Below are positions 35,006 to 43,033 of a stretch of 64,000 nucleotides of DNA, piece after piece. The notes under the pieces are model-generated. The model did not search any database and was not told the origin of the DNA. It saw only the letters and a list, made by a program, of their open reading frames with translations. The stretch's first letter is position 1, and every line of letters begins with the position of its first letter. The translations under genes and the position numbers were made by a program. Source of the DNA: Burkholderiaceae bacterium (GTDB lineage: Bacteria > Pseudomonadota > Gammaproteobacteria > Burkholderiales > Burkholderiaceae_C); contig CP126124.1 in NCBI GenBank assembly GCA_030123545.1, positions 2,542,001 through 2,606,000 of the forward strand, in the 5' to 3' direction.

Positions 35006-36564
35006 TTCGCACCTCCTGCTGGCAACGCCTCGCCGCGCCATGCGGCGAAATTCTTCTGATCTTCGGACCCTTCGAAGTCAAAGTTGTCGCGCCCGACGTT
35101 CAGCTCGTAGTAGTCGAGCACCGCAAGCAGCGGATCGAAGCCCTCCTTCGTCGGGTCGGTGCCCGGCTTGAAGCAATGGCCCTGGTAGATCTGGTGCACC
35201 GGTAGCCAGCTCTGCACGTACTTCTCGGGCTCGTGGTCGAAGATGCCCTTGCAGTGGTCGCTACAGAAGTGGTAGCGGTTGCCGCGCCAGTCGCTCTCGC
35301 GGTAGCAGATCTTGGTCGCATCGCCCGGCTCGGTGAAGAGCATCGGGATCTGGCAGGTCGTGCACAGCATCGGCAACGTCATGTTGTAGAAGCGGTTGCC
35401 GGCGGCCGCCTGCTCGCGCCAGTAGTCCCAGCGTGGCTTGTAGTGGCGCTCGTAAGTCTCGGGGTACTTCTCGGCCAGCCAGGCCTGCTCGTCGTCGCGC
35501 GGCACCCAGGTGTGGAACGGCGCGGCGCCGTTGTAGTTGTAGAAGGTGGCCCAGGCCTGGTGGCTGATGTGATCCTTGCCCTCGCAGGCATCCTTCCAGC
35601 CGGCGGGCTCGCGAATGCCGTAGCGCGCGAGATCCTTGAACAGCGCCCCGCCGCCCTCCTCGGCGTACATCTCCCAGGCTTCCTTCCAGCTCATCACGCG
35701 CTTGGGCAGCATGTAGTCCTGCATCATCGCCACCAGCGTCAGCAGCCGGTAGCCGCGCCAGAACCACTTGTCGATCCAGCGCTGCACGATCGGCACGTTG
35801 GCGGGATCCTGCTCGAGCATGAACTTGATGCACTCGATGCCCAGCGTCATGTGCCGGCTCTCGTCGCTCTGAGCGGAAAAACCGAAGGTCACCGTGCTCA
35901 TGTCGCCGTTGTGCGCCGCGCCGCTCATGAACGGCACGAACAGCAGATTCGTCAGCACATACTCGAACGAGAAGCTCACCGAGGTGAGGAACTCGAACGG
36001 GCCGCCAGTGCAGGCGTCCTCGAAGAAGCTCTTCGGCACCGACAGATACCAGACACGGTCGAACCAGTGGTTCGAGTGATGCATGCCGTTGAAGTACTTG
36101 TTGTAGTGGCTGATCGCATGCGTCTCGGTCTGGTAGTGGCGCAGTTCGTCCACGGACTGCATCTGGCAGGCGACGCTTGCGCCCGCGCCTCGGAACGCGC
36201 GACCCGCGTGCGAGAAACCGCGGTGCGCGTAGTATTCGAGCGGCGTGACGCCCTGGATGAAGAGCTTGAGCGCGTTGATGTAGCGCGCATCCGTGACGCC
36301 GAGTTGACCGTTGTTCTGCGCGAACGCCTCGATCACCGCGTAGAGCTTCTTCTCCTTCTCGCCCTGGTATTTCCAGTAGGCGTCCATCGTCAGGCGGAAC
36401 GGGTCCTCCCATTTGTCCCAGTCGTGGATCTTGATGCCCTCGTACTTGTCGTAGGGGAACACCTCGTCCATTGACTGGTAGCTCGTCTCCCAGGCCAGGC
36501 CGCGCGTCATCGCGGCATAGCGCTCCTTCAGGCCGAGCTTCTTCTTGGCGACACGGGTATCCAT
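35002..36564 (-). CDS. dmpN: phenol hydroxylase alpha subunit P3 (diiron oxygenase)
   Basis: The catalytic subunit that inserts oxygen ortho to the phenol hydroxyl, giving catechol. The 520-residue protein has the diiron ligands Glu110, Glu140, His143, Glu201, Glu235 and His238 (motifs DELRHYQ and DESRHMTLG), with the same spacing as toluene/o-xylene monooxygenase. A C-terminal YHS-like cysteine cluster (TTCQIPMLFTEPGD, HFCSDHCKGIF) is usual in the P3 family. The start is the ATG at 36562-36564 (MDTRVAKKKLGLKERYA). It is 23 bases behind dmpM. Confidence 0.98.
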   Translation of the reverse strand: MDTRVAKKKLGLKERYAAMTRGLAWETSYQSMDEVFPYDKYEGIKIHDWDKWEDPFRLTMDAYWKYQGEKEKKLYAVIEAFAQNNGQLGVTDARYINALKLFIQGVTPLEYYAHRGFSHAGRAFRGAGASVACQMQSVDELRHYQTETHAISHYNKYFNGMHHSNHWFDRVWYLSVPKSFFEDACTGGPFEFLTSVSFSFEYVLTNLLFVPFMSGAAHNGDMSTVTFGFSAQSDESRHMTLGIECIKFMLEQDPANVPIVQRWIDKWFWRGYRLLTLVAMMQDYMLPKRVMSWKEAWEMYAEEGGGALFKDLARYGIREPAGWKDACEGKDHISHQAWATFYNYNGAAPFHTWVPRDDEQAWLAEKYPETYERHYKPRWDYWREQAAAGNRFYNMTLPMLCTTCQIPMLFTEPGDATKICYRESDWRGNRYHFCSDHCKGIFDHEPEKYVQSWLPVHQIYQGHCFKPGTDPTKEGFDPLLAVLDYYELNVGRDNFDFEGSEDQKNFAAWRGEALPAGGAK

Positions 36565-36587
36565 GGGGTCGTCTCCTTCGCTTGGGT

Positions 36588-36857
36588 TCAGTGCTTCCAG
36601 CTCAGCGAGAACTGGTCGTCGTCCTCGTCGATATGGCCGGACAGGGTGATCAGGTTGATGTGAAGCTGCTGCAGGTCGTAAGGCTTGCCGGTCAGCTCCT
36701 CGATGGTCTTGCGGCGGATCGTGAGCCGGTTCGGCGCGTCGATTTTGACTAGTCCGGGCGAGTGCGCGGCCTGTGCATTCGGGTTGTCGGCGAGGATCGC
36801 CTCGACGAGCGGGCGCGATTCCTCGTTGGCCTGAAAGGCAATGAACACGTTCGACAT
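36588..36857 (-). CDS. dmpM: phenol hydroxylase effector protein P2
   Basis: An 89-residue cofactor-free coupling protein that binds the hydroxylase and allows efficient oxygen activation. The sequence MSNVFIAFQANEESRPLVEA and the later LQQLHINLITLSGHIDEDDD are typical. It lies between dmpL (26 bases) and dmpN (23 bases). Confidence 0.96.
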   Translation of the reverse strand: MSNVFIAFQANEESRPLVEAILADNPNAQAAHSPGLVKIDAPNRLTIRRKTIEELTGKPYDLQQLHINLITLSGHIDEDDDQFSLSWKH

Positions 36858-36883
36858 GAGCGGTTTCTCCTTGGGATGGACGT

Positions 36884-37879
36884 TCAGCCGGCGAGGCCGG
36901 ACTTGGCCAGCCGCGCATCGAGCGCCTGGCGCGCATCGGTCAGCGCCTGCTGGCCCGTGCTGCCCAGTGCGAATTCGGCCACCGGCGCGAGCGCGGCCTG
37001 CGCGCGATCGGCCCAGGTTTGCGCCCAACCGGCGATCAGCGCCTTGTTCTCCGCCGATTCCGCGGCCGCGACCTTGACCACCGCGTCGATCCAGCGCGCG
37101 CTCTCGTCGTGCCACTCGGGCATGAAGGCGGTCAGCATCGCGACCGCGGTGCCGCCCTGCAGCGCCAGATGCTCGTCGACGAAGCTGCCATAGATCAGCG
37201 GGTAGAGTTGGCCGTCGAGCGCCAGGTTCTGCGCGACGAACAACTCGAACGGGTCCTTGAGCACCAGCGTGTCCTCGACATAGCGGCGCAGCACCTGCCA
37301 GCGCGGATCGTTCAGCCAGTCGTTGCGGCCGGCTTCCAGCACGCCGGGTTCGTCGAGCGCGAGCCCGAGCTTGGTCAGGTACTGCGCGACGCCGAGGTGG
37401 TCCATCGCATGAAACAGCGCCGGCGCGGTGAAGGCCGTGCCCCAGCCGTAGGCGCAGATCGACGCGTTGTTCTGGTTGCCGCCCCAAGCCACGTGGCGCA
37501 GCGGCATCAGCACTTCGCAGGCCTTGGCGCGCACCGCATCGCTCATCTTCCCGACCAGCCCGCGCGACTCGACGAACTGCACGTTCGACTCCATCGCATC
37601 CTGCTGGCGCGCGCGCGTGATGGTCCAGGTCGCGTAGTAGAATTGGCGCGGATCGCGCAGCGCGTACCAGTCGGCAAGCTGGACCGCGGTGCGGCCGCGA
37701 TCGAACAGCGCGTGCTCCGGGTCCCAGGTCGGGCGGTAGTGGAAGTTGGTCTCCGGCTGCGCGCCCAGCGTCGCCTCCTGGTAGCGCGTGGCCGTCTTGT
37801 CGCCGCCGATGCGCTGCGCAACGTGCGCATAGGTGTGGCGAAGCGGCGTGATCTCGCGCGCCTGCAGATCGATGTTCAT
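36884..37879 (-). CDS. dmpL: phenol hydroxylase beta subunit P1
   Basis: A 331-residue structural subunit with the ferritin-like fold but without the iron ligands. Signatures are FHYRPTWDPEHALFDRGRT, YYATWTITRARQQDAME and LTAFMPEWHDESARWIDA. It pairs with DmpN and DmpO in the (alpha-beta-gamma)2 hydroxylase. Its ATG overlaps the dmpK stop by four bases, so the two are co-translated. Confidence 0.97.
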   Translation of the reverse strand: MNIDLQAREITPLRHTYAHVAQRIGGDKTATRYQEATLGAQPETNFHYRPTWDPEHALFDRGRTAVQLADWYALRDPRQFYYATWTITRARQQDAMESNVQFVESRGLVGKMSDAVRAKACEVLMPLRHVAWGGNQNNASICAYGWGTAFTAPALFHAMDHLGVAQYLTKLGLALDEPGVLEAGRNDWLNDPRWQVLRRYVEDTLVLKDPFELFVAQNLALDGQLYPLIYGSFVDEHLALQGGTAVAMLTAFMPEWHDESARWIDAVVKVAAAESAENKALIAGWAQTWADRAQAALAPVAEFALGSTGQQALTDARQALDARLAKSGLAG

Positions 37880-38115
37880 TCGCGGGTCTCCTCGAGGTCT
37901 TGGTGCGGGGAAAGGGCATCGAGATGCTGCACCCGGTTCGCAGTGCAGAACTCGGCGAAGGCCGGGCCGGGCAAAAGCAACTCAACCGCCAGCTCGGGCC
38001 AGCCGATCGAGAACTCGAACGCCACCAGCCCGTCCTCGCGCGGCGCGAGCCGCCTCACATACTTGCGCGACGGATCGCAGGCAGGCAGTTCCAGGGATGG
38101 GTCAATCAGGTTCAT
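37876..38115 (-). CDS. dmpK: phenol hydroxylase assembly protein P0
   Basis: A 79-residue protein required for assembly or activation of the hydroxylase but not for turnover. RKYVRRLAPREDGLVAFEFS is typical of the P0 family. It is the first gene of the operon, about 23 bases downstream of the expected start of transcription from the sigma54 promoter. Confidence 0.95.
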   Translation of the reverse strand: MNLIDPSLELPACDPSRKYVRRLAPREDGLVAFEFSIGWPELAVELLLPGPAFAEFCTANRVQHLDALSPHQDLEETRE

Positions 38116-38148
38116 GGATCAGGCTCGACGCGATGCACCTGCACTGAA

Positions 38149-38164
38149 TGCATGGGCCATGCCA
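38149..38164 (-). promoter_or_regulatory. sigma54 promoter of the dmpK operon
   Basis: The minus strand carries TGGCAT-GGCCC-ATGCA, with GG at -24 and GC at -12, differing from the consensus TGGCAC-N5-TTGCW at only two positions. Transcription would start near 38138, ahead of dmpK at 38115. It agrees with the divergent gene coding for a sigma54 activator. Confidence 0.85.
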
Positions 38165-38297
38165 GCAACGAGGAAATTTCGAACAATCTCGATAATTACA
38201 GGGAAAACCCCCGGTAAAAGTTGCGGCCGAAAGGCAGCGCACCAGTATCCACCCATGGGTTTACCCTAGCTCGCGTACCGCATGACACCACTCTGTT

Positions 38298-38346
38298 TTC
38301 ATCAAATCATAAAAATCTGGCAACTTCAGGTTCACGAATTGATGAA
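38298..38346. promoter_or_regulatory. two upstream activating sites for DmpR
   Basis: TTCATCAAATCATAAA (38298-38313) and TTCACGAATTGATGAA (38331-38346) each match 12 of 16 bases of the DmpR/XylR palindrome as I remember it (TTGATCAATTGATCAA). Their centres are 33 bp apart, about three helical turns. They lie 160-210 bp upstream of the expected transcription start, a usual distance for a looping activator. IHF would be expected to bend the AT-rich stretch between. Confidence 0.65.
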
Positions 38347-38364
38347 CACCGGTTCCGGACGTCA

Positions 38365-38393
38365 TGGACACGGGAAAATAGATTCTCGATAAT
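38365..38393 (+). promoter_or_regulatory. sigma70 promoter of dmpR
   Basis: A -35 TGGACA (38365-38370) and a -10 GATAAT (38388-38393) are separated by exactly 17 bases; each hexamer matches 5 of 6. The predicted start of transcription is at about 38400, which is the ATG of dmpR. Confidence 0.6.
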
Positions 38394-38399
38394 CCGCTG

Positions 38400-40085
38400 A
38401 TGACGGAAGCCGCCGTTCCCCCATTGCCCTCGGACGCGGATCTGCGCCGGCTGGTGCACTTCTCGGCCGGTGACGGCCGCATCTGGCTCGCCGGCCAGCG
38501 CATGGTGCTGATCCACGCCGCAGCACTGGGCTCACTGCGGCGCGAACTGATGCAGACCATCGGCCGAGAGATGACGCGCCGCGTGCTGATGCGATCCGGC
38601 TACGCCGCCGGCGAGCGGGACGCTGCATTGGCGCGTCAGGTGCGCAGCGAGGCTGCGCTGTTCGAAATGTTCGCCGTCGGGCCGCAGTTGCACATGCTCG
38701 AGGGCGCGGTGCAGGTCACGATCGAACGCTTCGAGGTTGATCCCGACAAGGGTCACTATTACGGCCTCTACCGCTGGGACCATTCCTGGGAGGTGGAGAC
38801 CCATATGCGCGACTTCGGCCCGCAATCGGAGCCGGTGTGCTGGATGCTGCTGGGCTATGCCTCGGGGTATACCAGCGCGTTTTTCGGTCGGCCCGTGCTG
38901 TACAAGGAGGTCGCCTGCTGCGCCTGCGGCGACGCGCATTGCCGCATCGAGGGCCGCCCGCTGGCCGACTGGCCCGATGGCGAGGCCATGGCCCGCGATT
39001 ACGACGCCGACTCGTTGCTGGTGCGCCTGGAAGACCTGCATTCGCAGGTCGAGACGCTGCGCTCGTCGCTCGAGCCGGCCGACGAACTGGGCCCGCTGGT
39101 CGGCCGCTCCAAGGCGTTCATGAACGCCGTGGACCTGCTGCGCAAGGCGGCTGCGACCCAGGTGACGGTGCTGCTGACCGGCGAGACCGGCGTCGGCAAG
39201 GAACGCTTCGCGCGCGCGTTGCATGCGATGAGCGCGCGCGCGGACAAGCCGTTCGTCGCGGTCAACTGCGCCGCGCTGCCGGGCGAGCTGATCGAAAGCG
39301 AACTGTTCGGCGCCGAGAAGGGTGCCTACACCGGTGCCGGTGCTGCGCGCCCGGGCCGCTTCGAGCGCGCCAACGGCGGCACGCTGATGCTCGACGAGCT
39401 GGGCGAACTGCCGCTGCCCGCCCAAGCCAAGCTGTTGCGCGTGCTGCAGCACGGCGAGATCGAGCGCCTCGGCGCAACGCAGGCGCGCAAGGTGGACGTT
39501 CGGGTGATCGCGGCGACGAACGTCGATCTGGAAGCCGCGGTCGCCGCCGGCCGCTTCCGGCGTGACCTGCTTTATCGGCTCAACGTCTATCCGATCCGCA
39601 TTCCGCCGCTGCGCGAGCGCGCCGACGACATCGAGCCGCTGGCGCTGCACCTGCTGCAACGCTTCTGCGCGCTGCACGACAAGCGCGTCACCGGGTTCAC
39701 CGATCGCGCGCTCGATGCGATGCGCCGCTACCCCTGGCCGGGCAACGTGCGCGAGCTGGAAAATCTGATCGAACGCGGCGTCATCCTCTCCAGTGCCGGC
39801 GAGCCGGTGGATCTGCACGCGCTCTTCCCGACTCTGCCTGCGCCGCCGCCGGTGAGCGTGAACGCTTCCGGCCAGCTCGAGCGCCTGCCGGCCGGCGACT
39901 CGGGAGCGCTGTACGACGACTTCCAGCGCCGGCAGCTCAGCCTGGACGCACTCGAAGACGCGCTGATCAACGAAGCCGTGGATCGCGCCGCCGGAAACTT
40001 GTCGGCGGCAGCGCGCGCCCTGGGCCTGACCCGGCCGCAACTGAGCTACCGGCTGCAACGCCTGCGCGAGCGCGCGCGGCAATAG
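38400..40085 (+). CDS. dmpR: phenol-responsive sigma54-dependent activator
   Basis: A 561-residue NtrC/XylR-family regulator. Domains in order are an XylR_N sensor (about 10-130) with a V4R zinc region containing CCACGDAHCRIEGR, a short linker, an AAA+ module with Walker A GETGVGKE, the sigma54-contact loop ESELFGAEKGAYTGA and NPGNVRELENL-like C-terminal box (WPGNVRELENLIERG), and a Fis-type helix-turn-helix (NLSAAARALGLTRPQLSYRL). Phenols bound in the sensor relieve repression of the ATPase. It is divergent from the operon it controls. The ATG falls on the predicted transcription start, so the mRNA may be leaderless. Confidence 0.96.
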   Translation: MTEAAVPPLPSDADLRRLVHFSAGDGRIWLAGQRMVLIHAAALGSLRRELMQTIGREMTRRVLMRSGYAAGERDAALARQVRSEAALFEMFAVGPQLHMLEGAVQVTIERFEVDPDKGHYYGLYRWDHSWEVETHMRDFGPQSEPVCWMLLGYASGYTSAFFGRPVLYKEVACCACGDAHCRIEGRPLADWPDGEAMARDYDADSLLVRLEDLHSQVETLRSSLEPADELGPLVGRSKAFMNAVDLLRKAAATQVTVLLTGETGVGKERFARALHAMSARADKPFVAVNCAALPGELIESELFGAEKGAYTGAGAARPGRFERANGGTLMLDELGELPLPAQAKLLRVLQHGEIERLGATQARKVDVRVIAATNVDLEAAVAAGRFRRDLLYRLNVYPIRIPPLRERADDIEPLALHLLQRFCALHDKRVTGFTDRALDAMRRYPWPGNVRELENLIERGVILSSAGEPVDLHALFPTLPAPPPVSVNASGQLERLPAGDSGALYDDFQRRQLSLDALEDALINEAVDRAAGNLSAAARALGLTRPQLSYRLQRLRERARQ

Positions 40086-40096
40086 CCTCGTTCCCT

Positions 40097-40828
40097 ATGG
40101 CCAAGCGACCGTTCCTGTCCCTGATGCCGCCCGGCGCAGACGACGTGTCCGGCGTCGCGCCGACCGGCGCGAGCCGCACCCTGATCGAGCGCGCCTACAC
40201 GCAGTTGCGCGACGACATCGTCGAGGGCCGGCTCGCTCCTGGCGAGCAGCTGCGGGTGGAACACCTGAAGCTGCGCTACGACGTCAGCGCCGGCACCTTG
40301 CGCGAGGCCATCACCCGGCTCGCCAGCGATGCGCTGGTCGTCACCGAAGGCCAGCGCGGCTTTCGCGTGGCGCCGATCGCCGCCGACGACCTGATGGACC
40401 TGACGCGCCTGCGCGTGCATATCGAGATCGACGCGCTGCGCCAGTCGATGCGCGAGGGCGGCACAGCGTGGCGCGAGCAGTTGCATGCCGCCTACGCCGA
40501 ACTGTCGAAGTGGGAGCAACCGCTGCGCCCGGACCAGGCCAGACCATGGGAGAAACTCAACAGCGCATTTCATGAAGCGCTGCTGGCCGGCCACGCCTCG
40601 CCGTGGACGGTGCGCCTGCTGCGTATGTTGGCACGCCAGAGCGAGCGCTACCGCCGCTATGCGATCAACCTGCCCGCAGGCCCGCGCGACGTGCATGCCG
40701 AGCACCGCGAAATCTATGAGAGCGCGATCGCCGGCAATGAACTTCGTGCATCGCTGGCGCTGGAGGCCCACATCCGCATCACGGCCGAACTGGTTGCGCG
40801 GGCGCTCAGCGAAAGGCAGCCGGCCTGA
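40097..40828 (+). CDS. GntR-family regulator (FadR/FCD type), AphS-like
   Basis: A 243-residue regulator with a GntR winged helix (VEGRLAPGEQLRVEHLKLRY, then SAGTLREAITRLASDALV) and a C-terminal all-helical FCD domain with histidines in EAHIRITAEL and NSAFHEALLAG for metal or ligand. It begins 11 bases after dmpR and is probably co-transcribed. In Comamonas testosteroni the GntR protein AphS, near the NtrC-type AphR, silences the phenol genes, as I recall. A similar repressor role is likely but not shown by the sequence. Confidence 0.88.
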   Translation: MAKRPFLSLMPPGADDVSGVAPTGASRTLIERAYTQLRDDIVEGRLAPGEQLRVEHLKLRYDVSAGTLREAITRLASDALVVTEGQRGFRVAPIAADDLMDLTRLRVHIEIDALRQSMREGGTAWREQLHAAYAELSKWEQPLRPDQARPWEKLNSAFHEALLAGHASPWTVRLLRMLARQSERYRRYAINLPAGPRDVHAEHREIYESAIAGNELRASLALEAHIRITAELVARALSERQPA

Positions 40829-40875
40829 ACGCCGACGCTGCAAACCCAGCGCCGACTCCCCATTCCGCAGACGAC

Positions 40876-41379
40876 TCAGCGATTGCTCAGGTTCAAGCCC
40901 CAGCGCGCCAGCGCCGCATCGTCGCTGACGCGCGCATCGACCCAGCGCGCGCCCTCCGGCGTGGTCTCCTTCTTCCAGAACGGCGCCTGGGTCTTCAGGT
41001 AGTCCATCAGGAACTCGCAGGCCTGAAAGCTCTCGCGGCGGTTCATCGAGGTCACGGCCGCCAGCACGATCTGGTCGAGCGGCTCGAGCCGCCCGATGCG
41101 GTGGATCACGCGGGCGCCGAGGATGTCGAAGCGCCGCATGGCTTCGTCGATCATTGCTTCGATCGCGCGCTCGGTCATGCCCGGGTAATGCTCGAGTTCG
41201 ATCGCGCTGACCGAGCCCGCTGCAGCCGGACCATTGCGGTCGCGCACGGTGCCGACGAAAGCACAGACCGCCCCGACCCGGCCGTCGCCGGCGCGCAGCG
41301 CAGCCGCCTCGCGGGCGAGGTCGAAATCCTCGCGCTGAATGACCACGCGAGCGCCGTGCGAAGCAGAAGGCCATGCCAT
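40876..41379 (-). CDS. moaE: molybdopterin synthase catalytic subunit
   Basis: Large subunit of molybdopterin synthase, which adds two sulfurs to cyclic pyranopterin monophosphate. The 167-residue protein has GAVCAFVGTVRDRN, LELEHYPGM-like IELEHYPGMTERAIEAM, the catalytic lysine region LKTQAPFWKKE, and HRIGRLEPLDQIVLAAV. The start ATG is complementary to 41377-41379. Its partner moaD is 2.5 kb away, separated by two plus-strand genes. Confidence 0.95.
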   Translation of the reverse strand: MAWPSASHGARVVIQREDFDLAREAAALRAGDGRVGAVCAFVGTVRDRNGPAAAGSVSAIELEHYPGMTERAIEAMIDEAMRRFDILGARVIHRIGRLEPLDQIVLAAVTSMNRRESFQACEFLMDYLKTQAPFWKKETTPEGARWVDARVSDDAALARWGLNLSNR

Positions 41380-41511
41380 GCCCGCATTGTGGCATCCGCG
41401 GCATCGGAATCGGCCACGGTCCACAATCACCCATGGCGCCGATCCGGCTCGGAACATCATCGCAACGCCGAACGCCGCCGACTGGACACGGACAGCGCAC
41501 ACATCGATCAC

Positions 41512-42936
41512 ATGAAGGTCCAGCATGACCCCTGCAGCGTCGATGGACCGGCGGGTCCGGCCGATGCACGTCCGCCGGTGCGCCGTGGACCGGTGTTCGC
41601 GATCATCGCGTTCGCGCTGCTGATGATGTCGGTCGACTCGACGATCGTCGCGACCGCGCTGCACGCGTTGCAGCATGGACTCGGAACGTCGATCAACTGG
41701 GCCGGATGGACCATCACCGCCTATTCATTCGGCTTCGTGCTGATGCTGCCGATCAGCGGCAAGCTGAGCGAGCGCTACGGCCGGCGACGTGTGTTCCTCG
41801 GCTCGGTCGTCGCGTTCACCGCGGCGTCGCTGTTGTGCGGCCTGGCCGACAACATCTTCGTGCTGATCGCGCTGCGCGCGTTGCAGGCCGCCGGCGGGGC
41901 CGGCTTCACGCCGTCGGCCACCGGCATCGTCGTCGACCATTTCGGCGACGCGCGCGATCGCGCGGTCAGCCTGTTCGGCAGCATCTTTCCGGTCGGCGCG
42001 ATGATCGGGCCGGTGTTCGGCGGCCTGTTCGTGACGTACTGGAGCTGGCGCGGCGTGTTCTTCGTCAACGTGCCAATCGGGGTCGCGATCGTCCTGCTCG
42101 CGTGGCGCCATATCCCGCACGACCGGGCACGAGCGCAGCAGACGCAGGCCGGGATGGATCTGCCCGGCATGGCGCTGCTCGGCATCGGGCTGCTCGCAGG
42201 CATGCTTGCGATCAGCACCCTCGGCGAATACGGTGCAAGCGCAGCCTCACTCGCGTTCGTGGTGCCGGCCGTGGTCGCGATTGCCGCCGTGTGGATGTTC
42301 TTTCGCCACATCCGACGCGCTGCCCATCCGTTCATCGCGCCGCGTCTGATCCGCGGGCCCGGTTTCGGCCCGGTGAACCTCGTCAACACGATCTACGGCG
42401 GCATGACCAACGGCGTGGTGACGCTGATTCCGCTGTACGCAACCAACCGCTACCAGATCAATGCACTCGATTCCGGTACCTTGCTGATCGCGCAGGCCGC
42501 GGCCGCGGCGCTGCTGTCGGTCTCGGCCGCGCTGGCGCTGCGGCGCACCGGGCACCGGCTGCCGCTGTATGTCGGGAGCAGCGTGATCGCAGCCGGCATG
42601 CTGCTGCTCGCGTTCCACCCGGCGCTCGGCATCACGCCCTACCTGTGGCTGGCGGGTTCGGCGTTCCTGGTCGGCGCCGGCCGCGGCGCCATCAACCCGG
42701 CCAGCCGCAATGCCGGGCTGCAGCTGGCGCCGGAGCACTCGTCGACGCTCGCAGCATTGCGTACCGCATCGCTGCAGGTCGGATCGATCACGACGGTCTC
42801 GATCGTCACCGCGGTGCTCGCGAGCGCCAATGACCCTGGTGCGACCCAGGCCTGGGTCTATGCTGCCGCTGCCGTGCTGCTGCTGGCCGCGCTGCCGCTG
42901 ATCGCGCGCGTACCGGAACACCGCGGCTCCTGGTAG
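41512..42936 (+). CDS. MFS transporter, DHA2 (EmrB/QacA) type, 14 helices
   Basis: A 474-residue proton-coupled exporter. It has motif C-like LMMSVDSTIVATALHALQ at the first helix, motif A in GKLSERYGRRRVFLG, and fourteen hydrophobic segments. Such pumps export drugs or toxic organics. The start chosen is the ATG at 41512 (MKVQHDPCSVDG), 132 bases after the divergent moaE start; no strong ribosome-binding site is seen. No membrane-fusion partner is adjacent. Confidence 0.88.
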   Translation: MKVQHDPCSVDGPAGPADARPPVRRGPVFAIIAFALLMMSVDSTIVATALHALQHGLGTSINWAGWTITAYSFGFVLMLPISGKLSERYGRRRVFLGSVVAFTAASLLCGLADNIFVLIALRALQAAGGAGFTPSATGIVVDHFGDARDRAVSLFGSIFPVGAMIGPVFGGLFVTYWSWRGVFFVNVPIGVAIVLLAWRHIPHDRARAQQTQAGMDLPGMALLGIGLLAGMLAISTLGEYGASAASLAFVVPAVVAIAAVWMFFRHIRRAAHPFIAPRLIRGPGFGPVNLVNTIYGGMTNGVVTLIPLYATNRYQINALDSGTLLIAQAAAAALLSVSAALALRRTGHRLPLYVGSSVIAAGMLLLAFHPALGITPYLWLAGSAFLVGAGRGAINPASRNAGLQLAPEHSSTLAALRTASLQVGSITTVSIVTAVLASANDPGATQAWVYAAAAVLLLAALPLIARVPEHRGSW

Positions 42937-43033
42937 CGGGTGACAGCACCGAGGCGAGCGCGCGGCGGCCGATCCGGGCGCGGACGACGAGTGCTACGCT
43001 CGCCGTCTTTCATTCCCGATCGAGGAGACCCCG

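Noticed and set aside
40082..40101. ATAGC...CTAT sequence near the start of the GntR gene as another R2 copy
   Set aside because: The half-sites are in everted order, not the inverted order of R2, and there is no tail.
18540..40860. Integrase, transposase or attachment site at the borders of the phenol locus
   Set aside because: No recombinase gene, tRNA or direct repeat was seen at either end. The insertion is inferred only from gene order and the absence of repeats.
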